A stretch of 64,000 nucleotides of DNA. It comes from an uncultured Prevotellaceae bacterium (GTDB lineage: Bacteria > Bacteroidota > Bacteroidia > Bacteroidales > Muribaculaceae). Within the stretch, counting starts at the first letter, position 1; every line of letters starts with the position of its first letter. The notes beneath the pieces were generated by a model. It searched no databases. It had not been told where the DNA came from and worked only from the letters and a program-made list of their open reading frames with translations. Where the stretch lies: NCBI GenBank assembly GCA_900317325.1, contig ONGE01000013.1:28136-92135 (forward strand). Direction: 5' to 3'. Below, one piece after another: positions 18,672-27,890 of the stretch. The position numbers and the translations under genes are program-made.

Positions 18672-19124
18672 ATGTATTTTCCTGTAATTCGCAACAACAG
18701 CAACAATTGGTTAGACACCGCATTCAATGACCTGTTTGACATGGATTGGACTCCCCGCCATGTGACCACTGCTCCTGCCGTCAACGTCAAGGAGAGTGAC
18801 AAGGCATTTACTATGGAGGTCGCCGCTCCTGGTCTGAAGAAGGAGTATTGCACCGTGAACATTAACAACGAGGGTAACCTGGTTGTCAAGATCGAACACA
18901 AGGCCGAGCACGAGGACAAGTCCGGCGAGGAAGAGGGCGCTAAGTTCCACTACGTGCGCCGCGAATTCTCCTACTCCAACTACGAGCAGACCTACATCCT
19001 GCCCGACGAGGTAGATAAAGAGGCCATCAGCGCCAAGGTCGAGGACGGCATCCTGTCCATCGAACTGCCCAAGCTCGCTCCCGAGCCCGAGAAAAAGATG
19101 GATCGCACCATCGAGATTGGCTGA
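18672..19124 (+). CDS. Small heat shock protein, Hsp20/alpha-crystallin family
   Basis: Cytoplasmic ATP-independent holdase chaperone, 150 residues, typical length. The alpha-crystallin domain spans about 33-140, with APAVNVKESDKAFTMEVAAPGLKKE, the charged loop HEDKSGEEEGAKFHYVRREF and the closing DGILSIELPK. The C-terminus is short. It has a strong Shine-Dalgarno, a terminator on each side, and no functional link to the wall genes around it. No TAnnTTTG box was seen upstream, so its promoter may be of another type. Confidence 0.95.
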   Translation: MYFPVIRNNSNNWLDTAFNDLFDMDWTPRHVTTAPAVNVKESDKAFTMEVAAPGLKKEYCTVNINNEGNLVVKIEHKAEHEDKSGEEEGAKFHYVRREFSYSNYEQTYILPDEVDKEAISAKVEDGILSIELPKLAPEPEKKMDRTIEIG

Positions 19125-19170
19125 CGCCATACCAATCAACACGATTTCTTTTCATACGCTTGAATAAAAC

Positions 19171-19207
19171 AAAAGGCGCTCGTTGCATATCGCATCGGGC
19201 GCTTTTT
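19171..19207 (+). terminator. Intrinsic terminator after hsp20
   Basis: AAAAG(G)CGCTCG pairs with CGGGCGCTTTT, with one bulged G, and is followed by T residues. Confidence 0.75.
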
Positions 19208-19310
19208 AGTTTTTGCGATTTTTATAGTTAACTAATGTTGCTTTATGTTAATTATTATTGAATTTATGCGATAATCCGGGCGTTTAGGACCTTCGGAATT
19301 GAATTTTGCG

Positions 19311-19318
19311 TAACTTTG
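19311..19318 (+). promoter_or_regulatory. -7 promoter box for the 19388 gene
   Basis: TAACTTTG fits TAnnTTTG and lies 77 bases before the ATG. Confidence 0.6.
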
Positions 19319-19387
19319 TGGTCTGAAAAGTCAGCGTGATGCTGGCTTTAACGATTTATTAACACAAAGGTACATTCGTTAACCCCT

Positions 19388-20251
19388 ATGGCATCGATAA
19401 AAGGTCAAAATATCACCTTGATTGCTGAAAGCAGCACGACGCGCACCGAATGGTCGTTGATAGATGGCGGCGAGGTGCTGGCGCATGCTTTTACTTCGGG
19501 TCTGAACCCGTTTTTCATGACGCGCCGCGAAATCAGCCACAGCATCCGCTTGGAATTGCCGCCAGAGTTCTTCAAGCGTCGCTGGAGTCATGTCTATTTC
19601 TATGGAGCCGGCTGTTCTGGTCCCGAGAAGAACAAGATCATCGAGGGATCGCTGGTCGCTCAGTTCAAGACTCCGGTAACGGTGATGAGCGACTTGCTGG
19701 GTGCAGCGCGCGGTCTGCTGGTGCGTGAGCCGGGTCTGGCGTGTATCCTGGGCACGGGCAGTAACTCGTGCTTCTACGACGGCAACGAGATTGTGAAGAA
19801 TGTGCCCGCCCTGGGTTTCATCTTGGGTGACGAGGGCAGTGGTGCCGCGCTGGGTCGCGTGTTCCTGGGCGATGCCCTCAAGGGGCTGGCGCCGCATGAA
19901 CTCACCGAGGCCTTCTTCGACAAATACAAGGTGACGCGTGCCGAGGTGCTCGACGCCGTCCTGAACAATCCTGCTGCAACGCGCAATCTGCGTGCCTACT
20001 CGTTCTTCCTGAGCGAACATCTGGACAATCCCTATGTCCACGAGACCATCGCCCGTGAGTTCAGACGCTTCTTTGAGCGCAACGTGGCCCAATACGACTA
20101 CAAGAGCTACCCCGTGAGCTTCGTGGGCTCGATCGCCACCACCTACAGCGAGATTCTGCTCGAGGTGGCCAATGCCTTAGGTGCTACAGTGAAGAAAATC
20201 GTCCTCAGCTCGATGCCCGGCCTCGTCGCCTACCACAGCGACCAAGAGTGA
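19388..20251 (+). CDS. BadF-type sugar kinase paralogue with altered phosphate-binding motif
   Basis: 287 residues of the BadF/BadG/BcrA/BcrD ATPase family (ASKHA fold), which includes GlcNAc and MurNAc kinases. It is clearly a paralogue of the 34734 protein: EPGLACILGTGSNSC..DG, LGDEGSGAALG and the FVGSIA region are shared. The first phosphate-binding motif differs. The paralogue reads ADCGSTK, with the Asp expected to be needed for phosphotransfer, whereas this one reads AESSTTR (E14 in place of Asp, no Gly). It may be a weak kinase, or a sensor or regulator of amino-sugar level. It has its own promoter and opens the run of genes leading to the amidase-fold protein at 23216. Confidence 0.8.
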   Translation: MASIKGQNITLIAESSTTRTEWSLIDGGEVLAHAFTSGLNPFFMTRREISHSIRLELPPEFFKRRWSHVYFYGAGCSGPEKNKIIEGSLVAQFKTPVTVMSDLLGAARGLLVREPGLACILGTGSNSCFYDGNEIVKNVPALGFILGDEGSGAALGRVFLGDALKGLAPHELTEAFFDKYKVTRAEVLDAVLNNPAATRNLRAYSFFLSEHLDNPYVHETIAREFRRFFERNVAQYDYKSYPVSFVGSIATTYSEILLEVANALGATVKKIVLSSMPGLVAYHSDQE

Positions 20252-20381
20252 ATTGGCTGTATCCCGCGCCATCATTCGGGAAAGAAATACCAGTTTTTGG
20301 GTGAAATAGAATAATTCTATTGTCGCCCATTAAACCTTTTTAACAAACTCTGGTCAATTATCAAGATGAAACAATATCCAA

Positions 20382-23030
20382 ATGATGAAGCATAAGATAT
20401 TGCACTTGATAATCATGGCGATGGCCATTGTGGTGAATGCTAGAGCCCAGGATGTTCAAGCCATTGCTGAGCGTCTTGACCTTCAACGCTATGAATTCCC
20501 ACAGGAAAAGATTCATGTGATGACCGACCGCGGGGCTTACCTTGCCGGTGACACCCTCAGGCTCAGGGCCTGGGTGGTGGATGCGGCGACGCATCATCCG
20601 GTGTCGGCAAGCAAATTTGTATATGTAGAGTTGCTGTCGCCGACCGACTCGCTTTGTGCCCGCGTGAAAATCCATCAGGACGATGACGGCGTCTTCCAGA
20701 GCTATCTGCCGATACCCGATGATCTGCCCGAGGGCCGTTACCAGCTGACAGTCTACACCCTGTTCATGCAGAATGCCGGCATCGACTACTTCTGCCGCCA
20801 GCCGATTGAGATAACGGGACTGATGTCGTTGAAACGGCGCATCATCGCCCAGTGTGTGCGTTTTGACGACGAGGTGGACGTGAGGCTGCGCTACATGGAC
20901 TTGTCTGGTGAGCCTTGCCCGTTCGATGGCTTCTATTATATGAACCGATATGGATATATGAAATCCCAGGGCGGCGGCAACGGTGAGGCGCATTTCACCC
21001 TCAAGGGTCAGGAAGCCCGTGATGCCGTGGTGCTCGTTGAGATTGACGGCTATGCCAAGTATATCCCGCTGCCCCCAAGCCGCAAGGTAGAGGTGGGTTT
21101 CTATCCCGAGGGCGGCTATCTGGTGCCCGGTGTAGAGAATGCGGTGGCCTTCAAGATGCATGACCCGGGCAACCTCACGGATAAAGCCTCGGGCGAACTG
21201 GTGGACGAACAAGGCCTGGTCATCGCGCCGCTACGCGTGGAGCACGACGGCATGGGTGTGGTGAGGTTCACGCCGCGCGCCGATGGACGCTACACGGCAC
21301 GGTGGCGCGACAATTTTGATGTATTCACCACCTTTGACTTGCCCCAGGTTCGGTCCGATGCCACGGTAGTACAGGTGCGACGCGACGACGACGGGTTGGT
21401 GATACTGCAGGCCGCCGGTTCCCATGCCGCAGGTGCAGTGCTGGTGGTGCAGCAGCGAGGCTGTCTGGTCACGGCATCTCAGGATGCCATCTCCATGGAT
21501 GATGACGAATTCTCACCTGGTGTGGTGCAAGCATTGCTGCTGGACGAAAACGGACGCTGCCTGAGCGAACGCCTGTTCTTCGCTGGGCATGAAACGCTGT
21601 CGGCAGCCCGTGTCGAGACGGCACGCCCCGAATATGGCAACCGCGAGGCTGTCCAGGTGAGTGTGGACCTGAGTGAGCTGGCTGCTGCAGCCGATGGCGA
21701 CAACTGTGCTGTGACGGTCGTTGATGACCATGCTGCAGTGGTGGGCGAGGGTGACATCTGGTCCAATCTGCTGCTGCAGAGCGACCTGCGCGGCAGCATC
21801 CACAATCCGGGTTATTACTTTGAACAGGGCGACAGTGTGGATGCCCGTGAGCGTGGCCGTCACCTGGATATGCTCATGCTCACCCAGGGCTGGCGCCGCT
21901 ACGACATCCCTCGCGTGCTCAAGGGCCTCGTCGCCGAGCCGCAATACCCCCTTGAGGTCTCGCAGGTAGTTGCCGGGCGCGTCCTGAGCGAATTTCGCAA
22001 GAAGCCGCTTGCCAATGCCGAGGTGGGCTTGATTATCCCCAAAATGGAATATGCCAATGTGGCCACGACCGACTCGCTGGGCCGTTTCTCCATCCCGGTG
22101 CCCCTGGTGCCCGATGGCGTGGATTGCGTGGTCATCGCCATGAATGACAAGGGCAAAAAGCAGACTAATCTGGAACTGACCGAGGAACAATACCCCGACA
22201 CCTATTACCTGATTGACGCCGGTGCGTCAAACGGGGTGACGGCCGATGTGCAGGAAGAGCAGGCCTGGCGCTTGATCAACGAGGATGACTGGCGCCACAT
22301 CATGCTCGACGAACTGGTGGTGTCGGCGGCTCGTCGTCTGCGCAAACCCACGGTCGAGTCAAACCGTTATTTGACGGCCGATGACATTTCCCGATTGGGC
22401 ATCACCTCGGTCGATGGAGCTTTGCGGGCGATAGGGGTGACCAACTTTGATAAGGTCAGTATTACCATCGACGGTGAACCGCTCAGTGACCTTTATTTCA
22501 CCGATACCGAGACTTTCAAACAGGCGTTGACCTTGTCGACGGCAATAACCGATTGGAAAAATGATAAGCTCAAGCGCGTCTCGTACGCGCCATTTGCAAC
22601 GGGCTCCGACTATGATTTGTCTGATGTCTCCATTGCCGATGGGTTTATCAGCATGCAGAATGTCGACTATATCGATTTCTCTCACGGTCGTCGAGGCAAA
22701 ATCAATGTGAACTTCAGCAGGAAACCTAACTCTGGCAAAGTATGGAAGGAACCCAGCAGATATGTCAAGATTGCCCACCCGATGGGGGCGCAGCGGCCTG
22801 TGGAGTTTTACTCGCCCCGCTACGATCAGGGGGACTGCGGCATTGATCCCGGGAACGACCAGCGTCGGGTGCTCTACTGGAATCCCGATGTGAAAGTGGG
22901 CGAGGACGGCAAGGCTCGCTTCGATTTCTACAGCAGCGATGCCCGCAGCACCACCTACACCATCCTGGTCGAGGGCGTAACCGCCGACGGTGAACTCATC
23001 CGCGGTACACAGCGCGTCACTAAGCATTAG
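20382..23030 (+). CDS. Exported MG2/alpha-2-macroglobulin-like protein with plug-type domain
   Basis: 882 residues with a signal peptide (about 1-22, ending NARAQ). An N-terminal MG2-like domain (YEFPQEKIHVMTDRGAYLAGDTLRLRAWVVDA, about 37-135) is followed by further macroglobulin-like beta-sandwiches, a carboxypeptidase-regulatory-like domain (about 528-600, VAGRVLSEFRKKPLANAEV) and a TonB-receptor plug-like segment (about 640-760). A last sandwich contains GKARFDFYSSDARSTTYTILVEG. No beta-barrel is present, so it is not a full TonB-dependent receptor. Proteins of this kind are common in Bacteroidales and their function is unknown. A role at the outer membrane with the neighbouring wall enzymes is a guess from position. 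Confidence 0.7.
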   Translation: MMKHKILHLIIMAMAIVVNARAQDVQAIAERLDLQRYEFPQEKIHVMTDRGAYLAGDTLRLRAWVVDAATHHPVSASKFVYVELLSPTDSLCARVKIHQDDDGVFQSYLPIPDDLPEGRYQLTVYTLFMQNAGIDYFCRQPIEITGLMSLKRRIIAQCVRFDDEVDVRLRYMDLSGEPCPFDGFYYMNRYGYMKSQGGGNGEAHFTLKGQEARDAVVLVEIDGYAKYIPLPPSRKVEVGFYPEGGYLVPGVENAVAFKMHDPGNLTDKASGELVDEQGLVIAPLRVEHDGMGVVRFTPRADGRYTARWRDNFDVFTTFDLPQVRSDATVVQVRRDDDGLVILQAAGSHAAGAVLVVQQRGCLVTASQDAISMDDDEFSPGVVQALLLDENGRCLSERLFFAGHETLSAARVETARPEYGNREAVQVSVDLSELAAAADGDNCAVTVVDDHAAVVGEGDIWSNLLLQSDLRGSIHNPGYYFEQGDSVDARERGRHLDMLMLTQGWRRYDIPRVLKGLVAEPQYPLEVSQVVAGRVLSEFRKKPLANAEVGLIIPKMEYANVATTDSLGRFSIPVPLVPDGVDCVVIAMNDKGKKQTNLELTEEQYPDTYYLIDAGASNGVTADVQEEQAWRLINEDDWRHIMLDELVVSAARRLRKPTVESNRYLTADDISRLGITSVDGALRAIGVTNFDKVSITIDGEPLSDLYFTDTETFKQALTLSTAITDWKNDKLKRVSYAPFATGSDYDLSDVSIADGFISMQNVDYIDFSHGRRGKINVNFSRKPNSGKVWKEPSRYVKIAHPMGAQRPVEFYSPRYDQGDCGIDPGNDQRRVLYWNPDVKVGEDGKARFDFYSSDARSTTYTILVEGVTADGELIRGTQRVTKH

Positions 23031-23147
23031 TCTGGACTCTTGGCTGCAAATGTGCCCGTGAGTTTAGCGGATGTGTTGGTATTTTCCTTAAAAAATGTAG
23101 TTAATTCATAAAAAATGTTGTAAAACGGGGCTCTGAGTGGCCTCGGT

Positions 23148-23178
23148 TTTGGTTTTTCGTTTGGTTTGAGTAATTTTG
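23148..23178 (+). promoter_or_regulatory. Complete Bacteroidetes promoter of the 23216 gene
   Basis: TTTG at 23148-23151, 19-base spacer, TAATTTTG at 23171-23178, 45 bases before the ATG. Confidence 0.75.
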
Positions 23179-23215
23179 TTGCATTAGAAAAAGCCAAAAA
23201 ACTAAACTAGACGAT

Positions 23216-26200
23216 ATGAAAAAATCGATTCAAGTATTGCTGAGCCTTGCCGCATGTGCATCAATGGCCTTGCCGATGCATGCCCAAGACCAGGCTCAGG
23301 TCCAGATGTTCACTCAGGAGCAGCTGGACGCCGTGCAGCGTGTAGTGGCCAGCAAACTGCCCGAGCACATGGGTGTGGGCGAGCTGAAGGTGCGTTCGGT
23401 GACATTCGAGAACGACACCGTCAAGGTGGACGTGAGTGAGAACTTCGGTGACGTGCCGTTCACCCAGGCCGGGGTAGAGCAGATGCGTGGCGAGATACGC
23501 CAAGCGCTGGGTGCCGAGTACGACGACAGTCCGGTGCTTGTTACCATTGTGGGCAACGACATCAACAAGTACTTCGCCGACTATGAGCCGGCCTATAAGC
23601 GCAGTCATGCCCCCTTCATCAGCGAGCTGGATGCCAACCGCCACTACAAGCACGGCCTTGACGGCAACATCGTGGCGATGTGGCCCAGCCACGGCTGGTA
23701 CTTCGAGCCCAAACTCAACCGCTGGGAGTGGCAGCGTGCCCGCCTGATGCAGACCGTCGAGGACATGTACACCCACAGTTATATATTGCCCTTCCTCATC
23801 CCCATGCTCGAGAATGCGGGTGCCTATGTGTGGAACGCGCGTGAGCGCGACACCCACAACTACGGAGCCGTGGTCGATAACGACGGGGAAATGGCCTTCA
23901 CGAACTACAGCGAGCACAACGGCAAGCAGAAGTGGCAGGACGGCACCGAGCCGGGCTTCGGTTACCTGCATGCCGAGTACAAGGACTTTGAGAATCCCTT
24001 CACCGAGGGCACTTACCGCATGGTCAAGGCCGAAAAAGACAAGAAGCATGTCTCGACCGCCACGTGGGACGCCGAGTTGCCCTACGGTGGTGACTATGCC
24101 GTCTATATCTCCTATAAATCACTGCCCAACAGTGCCCGCGACGTGACCTATACGGTCAACAGCCTGAGCGGCACACGCCAGTTCCGCGTGGATCAGACCA
24201 TGGCAGGCGGTGTGTGGGTATATCTGGGCACCTTCCCGCTGGCCCAGGGAATGAATAAGGCCGTTGTCGAGGTGTCTAATCTGAGCGAGGACAAGAACGC
24301 CGTAATCACCGCCGATGCCATCAGTGTGGGTGGCGGTAAGGGCAATATCGTGCGCCGCGTGGCATTGCCCACCGAGGAAAACTTGGCTATCGTCGCCGAG
24401 CAGAAGGCCAATGGTGAGAACAATGAGGCTTGTCTGGGCAAGCCTGGCCTGCAGTATAACTATATCGGCAGCGGTAACCATCCCTGGTACCACCTGGGCT
24501 CGCGCTACTATCTGCAGTGGGCCGGCTTCCCCGACAGCGTGTATTCCACCTCACACGGCATCAACGACTATACCGACGACTACCGCAGTCGCGGCGAGTG
24601 GGTCAACTATCTGGCCGGTGGCAGCGACGTGCTGCCCGACCGTGGAGGCCTGCGGGTGCCGGTGGATTTGTCATTCTGCCTTCACACCGATGCCGGTGCT
24701 ACGCTCGACGATGAGATCGTGGGCACCCTGCTGATCTACTGCACCCGCGCCAACGGAAAGCAGTTCGGCAAATATGCCAACGGCACTCCGCGAGAACTCT
24801 CGCGCCGCTTCGCCAATCTGCTCTCGACCGAAATCGTCAAGGACATCCGTGCCAAGTGGGAGCCCAACTGGACGCGTCGCGGCATGTGGGACAAGAGTTA
24901 TTACGAGGCCCGTGTGCCCGAGGTGCCCGCCGTGCTCATGGAGCTGCTGTCGCACCAGAACTTCGCCGACATGAAATACGGTCTCGACCCGATGTTCCGC
25001 TTCGACGTGAGCCGAGCCATCTACAAGGGCATGTTGAAATTTATCGCCCAGCGCGACCACCGCAGTTACGTCATCCAGCCGTTGCCTGTCAACACCTTTG
25101 CCATCACCAAGATTGCCAAGGGACAATACCTGCTCACGTGGAATCCCACGCATGACGACCTGAGTGAGGGCGCCGATGCCACGAGCTATATCGTGTGTGA
25201 GCGCATAGGGCTGGATGGTGGCTTCAAGGAAATTGCCACCGTCAAAGGACCGCAGTACAGCGTGCGCATCAGCGACAACAAGATGCACTCTTATCGCATC
25301 ATCGCCATGAACGATGGTGGCCGCAGTTTCCCCAGCGAGACGTTGAGCCTGGGCGAGACGGCTGGCAGTAAGGGCGACGTGCTGGTAGTCAATGGCTTCA
25401 CCCGCGTGAGCGGCCCTGACTGGTTTGAGGACAGCACGCTGGCGGGCTTTAACGATAACAAGGACCACGGTGTGCCCTATATCCAGCAGATCAACTACCT
25501 GGGCTCGCAATATGAGTTCCGCCGCAGCCTCGAGTGGAAGGATGACGACGCACCTGGTTTCGGCGCCAGCCGCAGCGACTATGAGACCATGAATATCGCG
25601 GGTAACTCCTTTGATTACCCTGCCGTGCATGGCGAGGCATTGATGAATGCCGGCTACTCCTTCGTGTCCTGCAGCCAGCAGGCGCTGGAGAACAACTATA
25701 ACACCGAGGGCTACTATCTGATGGACCTCATCCTGGGCAAGCAGAAGGAAATCAAGACCGGAAGCGGACTGAAGCCCACACGCTTTAAAATCTACACCCA
25801 GGGCCTGATGAACGCCCTGCGTGCCTTTACCGGAAAGGGTGGCAGCGTGATGATGACAGGCTCCTTTGTGGGCAGTGACCTGTGGGACAATGCTGCAGGC
25901 AACAACGACGACGCGGGCAAGGCCTTTGTCAAGCAGGTGCTCGGCTTTGAGGGCTTGAACGGGCGCGCATCGCTCGATGGCACCATCTACACTGTCGATA
26001 GCCCCGACCGTGGCCTGTCCAGTGACGGAGCATGGAGTTTTGTCAATAAGTTGAACGACTTGCAGTATGCCGTCGAGTCGCCCGATGCCATCCGTGCCAG
26101 CGACAGCCGCGGTTTCACCTGGATGCGCTATGGCGAGAACGGCCTGCCCGCCGCCATCGCTAGTGAACGTGGCGGTTACCGCACCGTGGTCATGGGATTC

Positions 26201-26275
26201 CCGCTCGAGGCAGTGACCACCACTCAGGAGCGCACTAGCCTGATGTCCCGCATCATGGAGTACCTGCGCCAATAA
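23216..26275 (+). CDS. Exported amidase-fold protein with golvesin/xanthan-lyase-type domain
   Basis: 1019 residues. Signal peptide (about 1-23), an N-terminal domain of about 120 residues, then a divergent Amidase_3-like fold split by an insertion. A plausible metal and catalytic set is H159 (WPSHGWYF), E171 (RWEWQRAR), H490 (FCLHTDAG) and E576 (VLMELLSHQNF). The insertion (about 255-395) resembles the golvesin C-terminal domain (TATWDAELPYGGDYAVYISY, GGVWVYLGTFPLAQG). A fibronectin-like domain (about 620-715) and a C-terminal flavodoxin/glutamine-amidotransferase-like region follow. Such proteins are often labelled xanthan lyase; the sequence instead supports a wall amidase or related hydrolase. 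Its position inside the recycling locus agrees. Confidence 0.75.
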   Translation: MKKSIQVLLSLAACASMALPMHAQDQAQVQMFTQEQLDAVQRVVASKLPEHMGVGELKVRSVTFENDTVKVDVSENFGDVPFTQAGVEQMRGEIRQALGAEYDDSPVLVTIVGNDINKYFADYEPAYKRSHAPFISELDANRHYKHGLDGNIVAMWPSHGWYFEPKLNRWEWQRARLMQTVEDMYTHSYILPFLIPMLENAGAYVWNARERDTHNYGAVVDNDGEMAFTNYSEHNGKQKWQDGTEPGFGYLHAEYKDFENPFTEGTYRMVKAEKDKKHVSTATWDAELPYGGDYAVYISYKSLPNSARDVTYTVNSLSGTRQFRVDQTMAGGVWVYLGTFPLAQGMNKAVVEVSNLSEDKNAVITADAISVGGGKGNIVRRVALPTEENLAIVAEQKANGENNEACLGKPGLQYNYIGSGNHPWYHLGSRYYLQWAGFPDSVYSTSHGINDYTDDYRSRGEWVNYLAGGSDVLPDRGGLRVPVDLSFCLHTDAGATLDDEIVGTLLIYCTRANGKQFGKYANGTPRELSRRFANLLSTEIVKDIRAKWEPNWTRRGMWDKSYYEARVPEVPAVLMELLSHQNFADMKYGLDPMFRFDVSRAIYKGMLKFIAQRDHRSYVIQPLPVNTFAITKIAKGQYLLTWNPTHDDLSEGADATSYIVCERIGLDGGFKEIATVKGPQYSVRISDNKMHSYRIIAMNDGGRSFPSETLSLGETAGSKGDVLVVNGFTRVSGPDWFEDSTLAGFNDNKDHGVPYIQQINYLGSQYEFRRSLEWKDDDAPGFGASRSDYETMNIAGNSFDYPAVHGEALMNAGYSFVSCSQQALENNYNTEGYYLMDLILGKQKEIKTGSGLKPTRFKIYTQGLMNALRAFTGKGGSVMMTGSFVGSDLWDNAAGNNDDAGKAFVKQVLGFEGLNGRASLDGTIYTVDSPDRGLSSDGAWSFVNKLNDLQYAVESPDAIRASDSRGFTWMRYGENGLPAAIASERGGYRTVVMGFPLEAVTTTQERTSLMSRIMEYLRQ

Positions 26276-26355
26276 TCACTCCTAAAGTCCTTAATGACGT
26301 TAAGGCCCCTGAACAAGAAACAACCTATAACAATCATAATAAAGAAAAAGAAATC

Positions 26356-27840
26356 ATGGGAAGAATTAATTGCTTTATTCCGTTTGTGAGCCCCGAACAG
26401 GCTGCACAGACCATCGAGCACCTCAAGGAGCAGGAGCTGGTGAACAAGATCTATCTGCTTGCCACTGTGGACAAACCCAAACCTGTCGAGGGTTGCGAAA
26501 TGGTGCCCGTCAACGTGCTCTTCTCGAGCGCCACAATGCGCGAGATCGCTCAGCGCGCCGATGCCGACTATGTGCTGCTCTACACCAAGTATGACACCCT
26601 GAAGATGGGTCCGTTCTCGCTGGAGCGCTTCACCAAGTTGGGCGACGACACCCAGTCGGGCATGCTCTATGCCGACCACTACAATGTGACCGAGAAAGGT
26701 GCCGACAAAGCCCCGGTCATTGACTACCAGATGGGTAGCCTCAGGGACGACTTCGACTTCGGCTCGGTGATGTTCTTCTGCAGCAAGTGCTTCAAGAAGG
26801 CCGTTGAGGCGATGAAGGCCAACTATGAGTTTGCCGGCCTGTATGACCTGCGCCTCAAGTTGTCACAGTTTGCCGCCATCACCCACATCAACGAGTTCCT
26901 GTACAGCGATGTGGAACTGGATACCCGCAAGAGCGGCGAGAAAATCTTCGACTACGTTGACCCGCGTAATCGCGGCCGCCAGATCGAGATGGAGAAGGCC
27001 TGCACCGAGCACCTCAAGGAAATCGGGGGCTATCTGTCGCCCACGCGCGAGGAGAACGGCGAGAGTGTGCCCAACTTCCGTCACATTGAGTTCGATAAAG
27101 GCGACTTCGAGGTCGAGGCCACGGTGATGATTCCCGTGCGCAACCGCATTCGCACCATTCGCGATGCCATCGACTCGGTGCTCAAGCAGGAGTGCAACTT
27201 CAAGTTCAACCTGATGGTGGTGGACAATTTCTCCACCGACGGCACCCGCGAGGCTATCGCCGAATACAAAGATCCGCGCCTGATCCACATCATTGCCGAT
27301 TTCTATGACATGGGTATCGGCGGTTACTGGAACCTGGCTGCCCACCGCAAGAACGTCGGCAAGTTCATCGTGCAGCTCGACAGCGACGACATGTACAAGG
27401 ACGAGCACACCCTGCAGACGATGGTGGACGCTTTCTACGAGCAGAATGTGGCTATGGTGGTAGGTACCTATCAGATGACCGACATCCACCTCAATCCCAT
27501 CCCCCCCGGTATCATCGACCACAGGGAGTGGACTCCCAGCAACGGCCGCAACAATGCCCTGCGCATCAACGGTCTGGGCGCTCCGCGTGCCTTCTACACG
27601 CCCGTGCTGCGTGAGGTGAAGTTGCCCAACACGAGTTATGGCGAGGACTATGCCTTAGGTCTGAACATCTCGCGCTTCTACCAGATTGGTCGCGTCTATG
27701 ACCCCGTGTACCTGTGCCGCCGTTGGGATGACAACAGCGATGCGTCGCTCGATGTCGAGAAGATGAACCGCAACAACCTGTACAAGGACCGCATCCGCAC
27801 CTGGGAACTCCAGGCCCGCATCGCCCTGAATAAGAAGTGA
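26356..27840 (+). CDS. Cytoplasmic glycosyltransferase with two GT-A-like domains
   Basis: 494 residues, no signal peptide or membrane helix. The C-terminal half (about 255-430) is a family-2 glycosyltransferase domain: ATVMIPVRNRIRTIRDAIDSVL, LMVVDNFSTDGT and the metal/nucleotide-binding VQLDSDDMYKDE. The N-terminal half (about 1-230) looks like a second, degenerate GT-A domain (INCFIPFVSPEQAAQTIEHL, DADYVLLYTKYDTL, SGMLYADHYN). The sugar donor and acceptor cannot be told. It begins 80 bases after the amidase-fold gene, and the DUF4922 gene starts 50 bases after its stop. Its place among muropeptide genes suggests that it acts on a wall-derived sugar or lipid carrier, but this is inference. 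Confidence 0.78.
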   Translation: MGRINCFIPFVSPEQAAQTIEHLKEQELVNKIYLLATVDKPKPVEGCEMVPVNVLFSSATMREIAQRADADYVLLYTKYDTLKMGPFSLERFTKLGDDTQSGMLYADHYNVTEKGADKAPVIDYQMGSLRDDFDFGSVMFFCSKCFKKAVEAMKANYEFAGLYDLRLKLSQFAAITHINEFLYSDVELDTRKSGEKIFDYVDPRNRGRQIEMEKACTEHLKEIGGYLSPTREENGESVPNFRHIEFDKGDFEVEATVMIPVRNRIRTIRDAIDSVLKQECNFKFNLMVVDNFSTDGTREAIAEYKDPRLIHIIADFYDMGIGGYWNLAAHRKNVGKFIVQLDSDDMYKDEHTLQTMVDAFYEQNVAMVVGTYQMTDIHLNPIPPGIIDHREWTPSNGRNNALRINGLGAPRAFYTPVLREVKLPNTSYGEDYALGLNISRFYQIGRVYDPVYLCRRWDDNSDASLDVEKMNRNNLYKDRIRTWELQARIALNKK

Positions 27841-27890
27841 TTATCTAGATACTCTAGAGATTCTGGATTATCTGGAACTAAATAATAGCA

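Noticed and set aside
20366-20395. Nine-codon frame overlapping the start of the 20382 gene
   Set aside because: Could be a leader peptide, but there is no attenuator structure or supporting signal.
20382-23030. TonB-dependent receptor
   Set aside because: Only MG2-like and plug-like parts are present; there is no outer-membrane barrel.
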